Source: Tieghemostelium lacteum
Taxonomy: Eukaryota > Evosea > Eumycetozoa > Dictyosteliales > Raperosteliaceae
Direction: 5' to 3'
Length of the DNA stretch: 64,000 nucleotides
NCBI GenBank assembly: GCA_001606155.1
Contig: LODT01000048.1
Location: 124,001-188,000 of the forward strand
Shown here: piece after piece, positions 47,875 to 57,693 of the stretch
How positions within the stretch are numbered: the stretch's first letter is position 1
Layout of the letters: each line of letters starts with the position of its first letter
Notes under the pieces: generated by a model
Seen by the model: the letters and a program-made list of their open reading frames with translations, nothing else
Database searches by the model: none
What the model was told of the DNA's origin: nothing
Made by a program: the position numbers and the translations under genes

Positions 47875-48451
47875 TCAATAAATAATTTTATTCACTTTCT
47901 AGAAATTAATAGATTCTAAAATTTAAATCAAACAAAATTAGGACGGTATTATTTGGAGGTAGAGGAACCTCAGTAGATTGACAATTACGTCGATATTAGT
48001 AAGTATAGAGGTAGATGAACTAATGAGGACTGACGATGCCATTTTATTGTAAAAATAACTCAATTTACATTTTTTAATTTATAAGTTACGAAACAGTTTC
48101 TACATACGTATATCTTATTATCAAATAAAAAATGTCGAATGGAAACATCTGCAATAGGGTTAAAAAGCTTCTTTCAGAGATTAATTAGTTTGAATATAAT
48201 ATTTTAAAAAATGATAATATTGAATCAAAAATAGAGGAATCAATTTTGATTCATAAAAGCGATATACACAGCCCAATCAAAAGGTATATGTAGATATAAA
48301 GTGCCAACTAAAAAAATAAGGATCAACTATATTAATAAAAATTGTAGTAAAGTTAGTAAAAAGTTTATTTTAAGAATGCATTATTAGAAATTCAATTAAA
48401 TCATCTATTGAATATGGTTATTTTGAAATTTGATTATTTAATGCTGGGTTT
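47875..48451. other. Convergent intergenic spacer
   Basis: About 580 bp. A patch at about 47940-48045 is less A+T-rich (GGAGGTAGAGGAACCTCAG) than the rest but carries no sustained open frame. No feature supported. Confidence 0.45.
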
Positions 48452-49045
48452 CTAGAAACCATAACATGAACTACATTCAAGAGGACGATTTTTACAAATA
48501 CCTTCTTCACATTGGTAAAAATATGGTTGATATACACCGTTTTGTTCTATACATAGATATTCAATTTGATCATTATCATCATTGAATTTGTTGGAATAAT
48601 AGGTGAGAACATTATGGTTACATCCATAATGGTTAGGGTCGTACACGACCACAGATTCATCTAGTATATTAGGTTGACTATCAATAGTAAAGTAAAAAGA
48701 ATTGGCAAAAGATTGTGGAATATATACACAAGAGTCCTTTTGAATCTTGCCACTTGAAACTAAAGTATCATTACAAGTTTGATATTCATAGGTATCCAAT
48801 ATATATGTACCACTGTCAAAGTATGGTGTGAATAGATAGGACATATCTTCAACTTCGTTATTTAAACATGCTGTACCATCACCTCTAATCATCATGGAAT
48901 ATCCCATAAATTGAGTAGTACTACTATTGAAACATGTTCCACCATTTGGAGATAAATTTATATATTGTGCATTAGGTGGAGGTGTATTACATTTAATTAA
49001 ATAGACATTAACTAATAATATTATAAATATTGTTACTTTGATCAT
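48452..49045 (-). CDS. Secreted Cys-rich protein, unknown function
   Basis: 197 aa. Signal peptide in residues 1-19 (MIKVTIFIILLVNVYLIKC). The mature part has about a dozen Cys, concentrated at the end (YLCIEQNG, FYQCEEGICKNRPLECSSCYGF). A few N-glycosylation sequons are present (NSST, NDT). No zinc, protease or lectin motif is recognised. It looks like one of the small secreted proteins of unknown role common in dictyostelids. Confidence 0.8.
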   Translation of the reverse strand: MIKVTIFIILLVNVYLIKCNTPPPNAQYINLSPNGGTCFNSSTTQFMGYSMMIRGDGTACLNNEVEDMSYLFTPYFDSGTYILDTYEYQTCNDTLVSSGKIQKDSCVYIPQSFANSFYFTIDSQPNILDESVVVYDPNHYGCNHNVLTYYSNKFNDDNDQIEYLCIEQNGVYQPYFYQCEEGICKNRPLECSSCYGF

Positions 49046-49257
49046 CTTATGAATTTTAAAAAAAATTTTTCAACCTTATAAAATTATATAAATATCATTT
49101 AAAATATCTTTGGAATGAGATGATTTGATTGAATAATTTTATTTGATTACAATATTGAAATATCTGAATAAAATTAAAATCTAAATAAATGAAGAAACAA
49201 AAATTATTATAATCATTTTTTGAAGATATTTTGGCAAAAATTTTTTTAAATTTCGAA

Positions 49258-50760
49258 ATGAATCTAAAAAAAATGATGTTAATAAAAAATGGTATTATTA
49301 CAAATGATGATAGACAATTTAAATCTGATGTTTTAATTGAAAATGGTAAAGTTAAAGAAATTGGATTGAATTTACAAGTACCTGTTGATACAGAGATTAT
49401 AGATGCAGAAGGTAGTTTATTGATACCTGGTGGTATTGATCCTCATACACATTTCCAACTGCCATTTATGGGTACAGTTGCAGTTGATGATTTTGATATT
49501 GGTACTAAAGCCTCTATAGCTGGTGGTACCACTTTTATTATTGATTTTGTCATTCCTACTAAAGGTCAATCTTTGATAGCTGCCTATGATCAATGGAGAA
49601 AATGGGCTGATGAAAAAGTGAATTGTGACTATTCATTACATGTCGCAATTACATGGTGGTCTGAACAGGTTAGTAAGGAAATGGAAATTCTGGTAAAAGA
49701 ACGTGGTGTCAATAGTTTCAAGGTTTTTATGGCTTATAAAAACTCATTTATGATTAATGATGAGGAAATGTATCAGGTTTTCAAGAGATGTAAGGAATTG
49801 GGTGCATTGGCTCAAGTGCATGCTGAGAATGGTGATTTGGTACATGAGGGACAAAAGAAGGTTTTAGAGATGGGTATTACAGGTCCTGAAGGTCATGAAC
49901 TATCTAGACCTGAAGAATGTGAAGCTGAGGCTACAAACAGAGCTATTACCATTGCCAATCGTGTAAATACCCCTGTGTATATCGTGCATGTTATGAGTAA
50001 AGGTGCTGCAGAGGTTATTGTAAAACATAAGAAAGAAGGTAAAAAAGTCTATGGTGAACCTATTGCAGCTGGATTAGGTGTAGATGGTACACACATGTGG
50101 AATAAGGATTGGAGACATGCAGCTGCCTATGTAATGGGGCCACCAATTCGTCCAGATCCTCAAACTAAAGAGATTCTAATGGACTATCTAGCAAGTGGTG
50201 ACTTATCCTGTGTAGGTACTGACAATTGCACATTTTGTGCAGATCAGAAAGCAATGGGTAAAGACGATTTTACAAAGATTCCAAATGGTGTAAATGGAGT
50301 TGAGGATAGAATGTCAATTGTTTGGGACAAAGGTGTGAATACAGGTAAATTGACTCCATGTGAATTTGTAAGAGCAACTTCTACAGCAGCCGCCAAGATC
50401 TTCAATGTCTATCCACAAAAAGGTAGAATTGATGTTGGTTCCGATGCTGATATTGTAATTTGGGATCCTAAAAAGACAAAAACAATCTCCAAGGAAACTC
50501 ATCATCATGCATGTGATTTTAATATCTTTGAAGGTATGAATGTTACGGGTATAGCAGTAACAACTATTGTTAAAGGTAAAGTTGTTTGGAGTAACAATAC
50601 ACTTTCAACTGTAAAAGGTTCTGGTAAATTTGTACCAAGATTACCATTTGGTTCTGTATTTGATGGTATAACTCAAAGAGACCAAGTTAGAAATGAATTA
50701 TTAAGAAAAGTTGAAAGAGAACCATACACTGGAAAAGTCTTTCAACCAGAAACCAAATAA
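49258..50760 (+). CDS. pyd2: Dihydropyrimidinase
   Basis: Hydrolyses 5,6-dihydrouracil and dihydrothymine to N-carbamoyl-beta-amino acids, the second step of pyrimidine breakdown. The start was set at the ATG at 49258 ([12 protein letters not shown]), giving 500 aa. The open frame extends upstream only through non-ATG codons. Zinc-site motifs of the amidohydrolase fold: [12 protein letters not shown] (HxH), [13 protein letters not shown] (the Lys that is carboxylated in the family), [19 protein letters not shown] and VGTDNCTF (Asp). The C-terminus keeps [16 protein letters not shown] and the [15 protein letters not shown] block typical of DHPase and CRMP; all metal ligands are present, so it should be an active enzyme rather than CRMP-like. 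Cytosolic by lack of signal. Confidence 0.96.
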   Translation: MNLKKMMLIKNGIITNDDRQFKSDVLIENGKVKEIGLNLQVPVDTEIIDAEGSLLIPGGIDPHTHFQLPFMGTVAVDDFDIGTKASIAGGTTFIIDFVIPTKGQSLIAAYDQWRKWADEKVNCDYSLHVAITWWSEQVSKEMEILVKERGVNSFKVFMAYKNSFMINDEEMYQVFKRCKELGALAQVHAENGDLVHEGQKKVLEMGITGPEGHELSRPEECEAEATNRAITIANRVNTPVYIVHVMSKGAAEVIVKHKKEGKKVYGEPIAAGLGVDGTHMWNKDWRHAAAYVMGPPIRPDPQTKEILMDYLASGDLSCVGTDNCTFCADQKAMGKDDFTKIPNGVNGVEDRMSIVWDKGVNTGKLTPCEFVRATSTAAAKIFNVYPQKGRIDVGSDADIVIWDPKKTKTISKETHHHACDFNIFEGMNVTGIAVTTIVKGKVVWSNNTLSTVKGSGKFVPRLPFGSVFDGITQRDQVRNELLRKVEREPYTGKVFQPETK

Positions 50761-51073
50761 AATCTAAAGTACTTTTTTAAATTATTATTGTTATTATTAT
50801 TGTTTATCTTATCTTTAACCATTCCTTTAATTAATTAAACAAAATGAATTCAAGTACTAACATTAAGGATGTAAGATAGACTTTCTTTGAAAAAAATGTG
50901 TTTGTGTGAATTGATGAATAAAAAAAAAACTAAAAATGTGAACTACAAAAAAGTAGGTAAATTATAACTTTTATTTTAAAGATTTATATATATATATATT
51001 AAAAAAATCTTTAAAGATTTCACCAATTAATCAAAATATTCTTTTTTTAATTTTTATTTTAAGATTTTCAAGA
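50761..51073. other. Intergenic spacer
   Basis: About 310 bp: 3' flank of dihydropyrimidinase, then an (AT)n run near 50985-51000 and T-rich DNA before the Rab-like start. No gene. Confidence 0.5.
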
Positions 51074-51646
51074 ATGGGTGAATTAAATGTTGTATTTGTT
51101 GGTGATCAATGTGGAAAATCATCATTAGTTAATAGAATTTCAAATGATACATTTAATATAGTTATGTATTCTACACCTGGTTTAGAACTTACAGTGAAAA
51201 CAGTTACAACAGATTTAGGTGATTTAAAAGTACTCTTGTTTGACACATCTAATAATACCTCAAAGTTCTTTGTATCACATAAATTAGTTTATAGGAAAGC
51301 CAATGCAGTTTGTTTGGTTTTTGATTTAGCAAATATTAATACATTTAGAAATTTAAGTTATTGGTTAAGAGAAATTTCAGAATTACCTGCAAAAGTAAAG
51401 TTATATCTTGTTGGTAATAAATGTGATTTATGTACAGTATCAGAAGAATATAATAAAGAGATTGAGTATTTTGCAACAATTAATAGATTTCAATATTTTG
51501 AATGTAGTGCTAAAGATACTATTGGGACTATAGATTTATTTAATCAAATAATTAATGATTATTTAACTGTAAATCCTATTATAATCACTGATACTAATTC
51601 AACAATACTAGTTAAAAATGAAATAAAGTCCAATTGTTGTTATTAA
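51074..51646 (+). CDS. Rab-like GTPase with shortened P-loop and lost switch II
   Basis: 190 aa. The order of strands and helices is Rab-like: ELNVVFVG at the start, VCLVFDLANINTFRNLSYWL, LYLVGNKCDL (guanine specificity) and YFECSAKDTIG. Two defects stand out. The P-loop reads GDQCGKSS, one residue shorter than GDSxVGKSS. Switch II reads LFDTSNNTSKFF, with DTAGQE replaced. The tail NCCY keeps a double Cys near the end. GTP binding and hydrolysis are both doubtful; it may act as a nucleotide-independent pseudo-GTPase (inference). It lies apart from the 27-32 kb Rab-like cluster and on the other strand. Confidence 0.88.
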   Translation: MGELNVVFVGDQCGKSSLVNRISNDTFNIVMYSTPGLELTVKTVTTDLGDLKVLLFDTSNNTSKFFVSHKLVYRKANAVCLVFDLANINTFRNLSYWLREISELPAKVKLYLVGNKCDLCTVSEEYNKEIEYFATINRFQYFECSAKDTIGTIDLFNQIINDYLTVNPIIITDTNSTILVKNEIKSNCCY

Positions 51647-51844
51647 TTAAACATTTTGATTTTTTTGTTATATTATGTACAATTCTATTTTGGGAGTTGG
51701 TGTTTTATTAAAATCAAAAAAGTAGTAGTAAATATGTGTGTGTAGGTGATATCACACAAATAATAAATAAAATATATATATAATCAAAAGGTATTCGTTG
51801 AATTAATTATATATAATATCTAAAAATATAAGATGGTATAGATA

Positions 51845-52685
51845 TTAATCTTCAACAACAATACCTTTGTAGGTATATTTAAATTCACTGATACCACCAT
51901 AGGATGGCATTAACTGTTCTTTTGGTACATATTCAATCAATTGTTTAGTTTTAACAAAAGATACTTTGGAGGCTGTAATTGGGTCCAACCAATGTTTAAT
52001 AATATTCCAAATACCAGTGAATAGCCATGGTGCATTCAATATCAAACACTTGGCCATTGACTCTGGATAGTACTTCTGAAAGAGTTCAACTAGGAATTTA
52101 ACTAATTGATAATCCATATTCTTTGTAGAGAATCCTGTCATATCAAAAATTAGTGTACAAGTTTCAATTGGTGGTTCCAATAGATTCTTTCCTTGTTCCA
52201 TTACATAGACACAATATCTCATTGACTCTTCAATGTCTCTATTGTTACCATCATGTTTTCTAACTCTTATAATACAAACTGGTCTACCACCATTATCTTT
52301 GCCACAAAAGAAACTTTTACCCACTTTTAATTCATTTTCAACCATATCAGATTTGATATTCTCAACTCCAACATCTTGGAAATTGGTTCTAAATACCAAT
52401 GTATCATATAACATATCATAAGATGCATCTAATTTCCATTTTCTAGCTCTTAAAAATCTATATATATTTTCAATTACCACCACCCCACATTTTAATTAAT
52501 ATTTTTAAGATTTTCTTTAAAAGGTAATTTTGATAGTTTATATATATTTACCTTAATATCATAGAATCATCTAAAAGATTAATTTGAGGTCTTAATGATT
52601 CTTCTTCAATTTGATTTATCCTTTCTTTTAATTGATTTAATGTCTCTCTTTGTTTATCGGAAAGATCTCCTACATAGCCACTCAT
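51845..52685 (-). CDS. Sec14-like CRAL-TRIO lipid-transfer protein
   Basis: 248 aa from exons 52685-52552 and 52457-51845; intron GTAAAT...ATATAG (94 bp) in phase 2. The join gives DDSMILRFLRARKWKLDASYDML, the standard CRAL-TRIO N-domain signature. Exon 1 supplies MSGYVGDLSDKQRETLNQLKERI. The lipid-binding domain (about 90-235) shows GRPVCIIRVRKHD, MRYCVYVMEQG, CTLIFDMTGFSTKNMDYQ, YYPESMAKCLILNAPWLFTGIW and LPSYGG-like LMPSYGGISEF. Members shuttle phosphoinositides or other lipids between membranes in the cytosol. The ligand is not predictable here. Length is close to a minimal Sec14-like protein, with no GOLD or other extra domain. Confidence 0.94.
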
Positions 52686-53571
52686 TGTGTTATAATTTGT
52701 GTTTTTGTTTAAGGTTGTGTATTATTAAAGTTGAAGATGTGGGTGAATTGTAAAAGTATATATATATATGTGATTAATATTAAAAAAAAGTACTATTACT
52801 CTATTAAAACACAACTGTTTTGAGTTATATAATCTGTATAGTTAATTTAAAAAAAAATCTATTTAAATTTAAAACAATAATTGTTAATATCTATTTTTTT
52901 GATCGACTTTGCTATGAAATAAAAACAAAACAATTTTTTTTTTTTAAATTGAAATCTTTTTCGTTGAAATTTGGGAAGACCAAAAGTAACAATGAAATTC
53001 CAAATTTTAATATTAATTATTCAAGTTTTGTTCTATTTTTTTCTTAATGATTATATAATTTTCTATAAAAAGATTTAAATTCACTGAATTAATTACCTTT
53101 TGTTTTTTATCAATTATAACTTAAAACTATTAAAAATTCTTTTTAATATATTAATATTAGTGTTACAATAAAAAAGTGAAAAGAAAAGATTCAATTTAAA
53201 ACTTGGACTTTATAAAGAAAAATATTTAATTAAAAAAAATAAAGGTCTAACTTCTTTTTTTTTAAGTATCTAAAAAATAGAGTCTTCGGTGATTTTTTTT
53301 TTACCTTTTTTTAGAAGGTGGGTCTCACCTTGCATTGTAATTTTTTTGTACATTTTTAAGTTTGAATTATAACTGACCTTTATACCGGTTTTGCGAATTC
53401 GATTTGAATGAAGTTTCTATTTATTGGATGGATATATAATAATGTTGGTGTTTTTACAATATTTAAGATATACTTCAGTTTGTGTTTTGTTGTTGTTTTG
53501 GTTAACTTCAAAAATTTCATTTATTATAATTTTTAAAATTTACTATAATATTATATTCTAATATTCTTTTT
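52686..53571. other. Intergenic, A+T-rich
   Basis: About 890 bp between two minus-strand genes. The only open frame (52820-53047) is Phe/Lys-rich low complexity and not called. AAGGTGGGTCTCACCTT at about 53316-53332 is a short 6-bp-stem inverted repeat in an otherwise A+T-only region. Confidence 0.5.
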
Positions 53572-54306
53572 TTATCCACAACATTTCTTTTTCTTGTTTG
53601 TTTTACCATTAACTTCAACACTATTTTTACCGTTATTATTATTTGTTGATGTTGTTGATTCGCTTGGTGGAGGTACTTTATCAGCTATTATTTTGTTATA
53701 ATAAATAAATATATTAATATACAAATATATCTAGACACCAGAAGTATCATAAGTGAAAAACATACCTAAAATTTGAAATATATTATTTACATTGGTATTA
53801 TCTTTTGCAGAGGCTTCAAAGTAATACATTCCTTCACCTTTTATATATTCTTCAATCTCCAAGGCATCAGTAGCTCTTGGTAGATCACATTTGTTTCCAA
53901 TGAGTGCCATAATGGCAGGTTCGGTGGAATGAGATTTAAATTCTTTTGCCCATAATTTTGCCTTTACAAATGAATCCTTTTCTGAGAGATCAAATACAAT
54001 AAGACAAATCTTGGAACCTCTAAAATACATTGGTGCAAGTGAATGAAATTTCTCTTGACCTGCTGTATCCCATATCTCTAATTTTATAGTATATCCATCA
54101 AATTGAAAAAATTTATTCAAAAACATTGCACCCACAGTGGGCAATGATTCCGGTTGAAATGAATCTTTAACTAATCTAACTACTAATGACGTCTTTCCCG
54201 CATTTGCTGCTCCAATCATTACTAATTTAATTGGTATTATAGCTTGATGATGATTATGTGGATATGTAGAGGTTTTTAAACTATTTGATGAAGTTTGTGT
54301 TGCCAT
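53572..54306 (-). CDS. Rab5-family GTPase
   Basis: Early-endosome Rab, 217 aa from two exons on the minus strand: 54306-53766 and 53684-53572. The first frame runs on into intron sequence (MFFTYDTSGV), so the true C-terminus is in exon 2: intron GTATGT...TAATAG, phase 1, joining NNIFQIL to ADKVPPPSES. GTPase motifs are all canonical: GAANAGKTS, TVGAMFLNKF, WDTAGQEKFHSLAPMYFRGS (the HSLAPMY stretch is Rab5/Rab21-type), NKCDL and EASAK. The tail is Asn-rich and polybasic and ends KKKKCCG, providing two Cys for geranylgeranylation. A 25-residue N-terminal extension rich in Ser, Thr and His precedes the fold. Rab21/22 is the alternative. Confidence 0.93.
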
Positions 54307-54604
54307 TTTTAATATAAATATAAATAATCTGTTTTAATTTACAAAATAAATAAATAAGTAAAAAAAGAAGGGTTATATCTCTTCTTTGAATCAATAAAAA
54401 AAACACACAAAAAGAGAAGAGAGTAAACTGATACAGTGAGATATTTATGTAAAAAAAAAAAAAATTTTAAAAAATAATAATTTTATAGATATTTTTTTTT
54501 GGTTTTATGCAAAAGTTATCGATTACCTGATGGTACTCCACTCGGTATTAGATATATTTTGATCATTTATTAATTTGTACATGTATACGTTAGTCCTTTG
54601 TGGG

Positions 54605-55543
54605 TTATTTGAAGATGGAATGGGTTATATATAGTTTTACTTGTTCATAAAACATGAAGGATAAAGCAGATGATAAACCAGCTTTTAAAAGTGATGGTGT
54701 TGCACCTTTAAAAAATGATTTAAAACCTTCAATGTGATAGAGATTACTAAATTGTTGGAAAATGGTTATTGGTTGATGTGATACTTGAAGTCTCTTTTTT
54801 ACAACATCAAATGGTAAAACAAAGAACTTGGATAGAGATCCTGATAGAGCACCACACACAAATTGTAGTGTTGGATGTTCTTTATCAAATCTCTTTTGAC
54901 CGTGTGACAAAAAATGTTTAGAAGATTCATAAAACATAAATTGTAGTGCCATTTGTGGTACAATTTGTAAAAGTGATGAATTCAGTCCTTTAAACATTGA
55001 TCTATATCCATTATTACTCTTTAGTTTTATATCTTGGTATGTCTTTGTAATTGTAGTATGAGTGTGTGTTGATACTATATTCGTACGTATGATATCAAAA
55101 GGATAAGAGACAACAGTTGACATTACACCAGCACAAGCACCTGAAACCAATGATATATAACTACTAGGTTTAGTATTAGTCTCCAGTGAATGTGGGTCTA
55201 ATAACTTTACCAAATAATGATAGGAAGTAAATTGAACACATCCATAACTTATCCAAAGAAACTCTGCAGATAAGTTACCTTTCCACAGTGATCTCAATCC
55301 TTCTTCTTTAACAATATCTCTTATTGATTGTACAATACCACTATACTTTAATTTTATTGGTTGATTTAATGTAGTAGTAGTATTAGAATTGACCTTTGGT
55401 GAATGTTGTAGTTGAAATCTAATCTTAACAACATCCAATGGTGCTATCAAGAATCTTGTCAACGCACCTGACAATGATCCTGAAATAATTTCAACAAATA
55501 CATTATTATTTTTATTTGTTGTACTTGATTTTTGTTGAACCAT
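54605..55543 (-). CDS. Mitochondrial carrier (SLC25), thiamine pyrophosphate carrier-like
   Basis: 312 aa, single exon, inner mitochondrial membrane transporter with six helices in three repeats. The signature PxDxxK/R is seen three times: APLDVVKIRFQ, YPFDIIRTNIV and LPFDVVKKRLQ. Following motifs include YSGIVQSIRDIVKEEGLRSLWKGN and GFKSFFKGATPSLLKAG. LSAEFLWISYGCVQFTSY in helix 2 resembles the SLC25A19/Tpc1 group, which moves thiamine pyrophosphate into mitochondria. Substrate assignment is by this resemblance only. The Thr/Asn insert after the first repeat motif (NSNTTTTLNQ) is lineage-typical. Confidence 0.92.
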   Translation of the reverse strand: MVQQKSSTTNKNNNVFVEIISGSLSGALTRFLIAPLDVVKIRFQLQHSPKVNSNTTTTLNQPIKLKYSGIVQSIRDIVKEEGLRSLWKGNLSAEFLWISYGCVQFTSYHYLVKLLDPHSLETNTKPSSYISLVSGACAGVMSTVVSYPFDIIRTNIVSTHTHTTITKTYQDIKLKSNNGYRSMFKGLNSSLLQIVPQMALQFMFYESSKHFLSHGQKRFDKEHPTLQFVCGALSGSLSKFFVLPFDVVKKRLQVSHQPITIFQQFSNLYHIEGFKSFFKGATPSLLKAGLSSALSFMFYEQVKLYITHSIFK

Positions 55544-55688
55544 TCAATAATAACATGTGTTTGATGTTTTATAAAATTACTTTGAAGTTTGTGTTTCAAA
55601 AAAAAAAAAACAAAATCATTAAAATGGAAAAAATGTGATTTTTTGAAAAATAAAAAACGAACGATTAGTTTTAGATTAGATACATAAA
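55544..55688. promoter_or_regulatory. Compact divergent promoter
   Basis: Only 145 bp separate the start codons of the mitochondrial carrier (minus) and the small basic protein (plus). Both promoters must lie here or overlap. An A run at 55598-55609 is the main visible feature. Confidence 0.6.
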
Positions 55689-56038
55689 ATGGCAAGAAAG
55701 AATAATAAATCTATAAAGAGAAAACAAAGAGCATATGATTTAGAAAAAGAAAGATTAGAAGAACAAAAAATTATAGATAGAAAAGAAAGAAGAGAAAAAA
55801 GAAAAGTAAATAGTTTACTTTGGAATCTAGATTATTCTAAATTGATTGGATATTAATTTATTTATATGATTTTTAGATTGAACAAGAAAAATCAAAAGAT
55901 GATGTTGTGGCTTTAATGCAAGTTGATGAAGTTGAAGTTGAAGGTAAAGAAAGAGGTAAAAAGAAAAATAAGAGATCAACTAGTAGCAGTAATAGTAGTA
56001 GTGAATATGTAGATATGACTACTGTTAAATATGACTAG
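55689..56038 (+). CDS. Small basic coiled-coil-like protein, 92 aa
   Basis: Two exons, 55689-55805 and 55877-56038; intron GTAAAT...TTTTAG (71 bp), phase 0. The N-terminal half is highly charged and helical (MARKNNKSIKRKQRAYDLEK, RKERREKRKIEQEKSKDDVV). An acidic patch (MQVDEVEVEG) and a Lys/Ser-rich end (ERGKKKNKRSTSSSNSSS) follow. The end EYVDMTTVKYD is aromatic-acidic. Composition suggests a nucleolar or ribosome-assembly protein, but I recognise no family. It is divergently paired with the mitochondrial carrier and ends about 160 bp from the convergent Nudix gene stop. Confidence 0.8.
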
Positions 56039-56195
56039 GAAGAAGAAGAAACTTGAAAAAGCTTTTGATAGCACAGTTAATTTCACTAAAATTATTTTTG
56101 TAAATATTATTATAATTATTATAAATGGGTTTCTAATAAAGAAATAAGTCAATTTGGGGTTAAAAAAGTATATAATTGTGTGGGGTGAATGGTAT

Positions 56196-57314
56196 TTATG
56201 GTAACATTGCATTTTCAAGTGATAGTAGGGATAGAGGATGTATAGGTTTACCATTGGATACATAGTTGAACCATAAAACTGGTTCTTTACCTCTAAGATT
56301 AAGTCTTTTAAGTTCATCAACAGTTACATAGCATGCACCTACAGATTCATAGTCGGGTATGGATTTTGGAAGTTGATTTTCATCGACAGGTTCAGCATAG
56401 AATATGACTCTCATTCTAGAGTAATTCATCATTGGAGAGTACTCAACACGAAGTATACCTTTTAGTTCTATGTCAATACCAGTTTCCTCTTTAGTCTCCC
56501 TTTTTGCACAGGTTTGCATTGATTCATTGACATTAAGTCTGCCACCTGGCAACCAGTATCCTCTACCTGCAGCTTCGTTAACTAGTAGAAATGTATTATC
56601 TCTCTTTCTACGAACGACAACTAAACAAAAGGGGTAGATAGTTGATAGACTAAGCTCCTTTTCTGTCTTCTCCCCTTTTGGACCGTGATTCTCGTGAATG
56701 TGAGTACCGATCCTCGACCCTTGACTCATGGGTTTATCACAAAAAGGACACAGGGGAATATCCTCCATAATCTCATCTAGAGACAGAGTGGAATGGAACA
56801 TATAGATATGTTCTCTAAGTTCATCTTGAGAGAGTGTACTTGCAATGCCATATTCTTTACATATTGGACATGAAAAAATACCACTATTTCCCATGGACAT
56901 TGAAATAACCGATAAAGCATTTACTATAGACTCAATGGACATGGTAACCATTGAGGCTTTAGCTTGAAAGAATTGACTTGATATAACAGAGAAATGTTTA
57001 TCTTCTCTCTCTTTTTCATAGTCCATCAACACTATTATAAATGTTGCTTTCATATTTCTCTTTACTCTAATCTCTTCAATGAATTTCCTATAATTTGAAA
57101 CTAATTGTTCATTTTTAATCAATTGTTTAACAGAAAGATGAATAATCACTGAGGATATTGGTGAATCTTCATTATAATCATCCAACTTTTTACTAATCTC
57201 TTTTATCTCTCCATTACATTTGATAATCTGATGAAACTTATTACTATTTTTCAGTAAATGATCATTTAATTTTTCTAATCTATTAAAATCAAATGATTCA
57301 ATTATAATTGACAT
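56196..57314 (-). CDS. Zinc-finger / Nudix hydrolase fusion
   Basis: 372 aa. Residues 1-145 form an alpha/beta region without a known motif. Two C2H2-type fingers follow (CPICKEYGIA...LREHIYMFH and CPFCDKPMSQGSRIGTHIHENH, about 148-215). A Nudix domain ends the protein. The Nudix box GRLNVNESMQTCAKRETKEE fits Gx5Ex7REUxEExGU with Thr in the hydrophobic position, and GYWLPGG precedes it. All metal-binding Glu residues are kept, so hydrolysis of a nucleoside-diphosphate-linked compound is likely. The N-terminal fingers could bring it to nucleic acid or a protein partner (inference). No introns. Confidence 0.92.
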   Translation of the reverse strand: MSIIIESFDFNRLEKLNDHLLKNSNKFHQIIKCNGEIKEISKKLDDYNEDSPISSVIIHLSVKQLIKNEQLVSNYRKFIEEIRVKRNMKATFIIVLMDYEKEREDKHFSVISSQFFQAKASMVTMSIESIVNALSVISMSMGNSGIFSCPICKEYGIASTLSQDELREHIYMFHSTLSLDEIMEDIPLCPFCDKPMSQGSRIGTHIHENHGPKGEKTEKELSLSTIYPFCLVVVRRKRDNTFLLVNEAAGRGYWLPGGRLNVNESMQTCAKRETKEETGIDIELKGILRVEYSPMMNYSRMRVIFYAEPVDENQLPKSIPDYESVGACYVTVDELKRLNLRGKEPVLWFNYVSNGKPIHPLSLLSLENAMLP

Positions 57315-57456
57315 TTATTCAATTTATTTGTTTCTTTTTGAAGATCTCTTCAAAAATAAAAAAAAATAGAAAAAAAATAGAATATTTATAAATATAATTA
57401 ATGATCGATAAATAAATAAATGGAGGGAGTTTTATTATTAATTAATTATATACAAT

Positions 57457-57693
57457 TTAAAAGAAACCTAATGGTCTGTTGAACCAATTTGTTGATTTAA
57501 CCATTGATTGTTGATTGTAATTATTCAAATTAATATTATTTTGAATATTTGAGTTAAATTTGTTGTTAATATTTGAAGATACATTTAATTTAATAAGAGA
57601 TTCTATTAACAATAATAAAATAAAAATTAATATTTAAATTTCAATCATTTAAATGTACTTAAATTTCTTAGTTCAAAACTTACGAAAGATCAT
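57457..57693 (-). CDS. Tiny two-exon gene, WFxRP family member A (51 aa)
   Basis: Exons on the minus strand: 57693-57684 (ATG ATC TTT C, 10 nt) and 57602-57457; intron GTAAGT...TTAATAG (81 bp), phase 1. Protein starts MIFQSLIKLN, has an Asn-rich middle and ends NQQSMVKSTNWFNRPLGFF. Not recognised, but the other tiny gene about 1.2 kb away on the + strand has the same 10-nt first exon, same intron phase, the same MIF start, NQQS and a WFxRP end. Two independent copies with matched splice structure argue strongly that both are real. The plan (minimal first exon, short low-complexity protein) recalls the hssA-type small developmental genes of Dictyostelium, although the sequence differs. Confidence 0.78.

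Noticed and set aside
47940-48045. Less A+T-rich patch with GGAGGTAGAGG
   Set aside because: No sustained frame and no tRNA-like folding seen by eye.
52820-53047. 75-codon open frame between the Sec14-like and Rab5-type genes
   Set aside because: Low-complexity Lys/Phe sequence; no motif.
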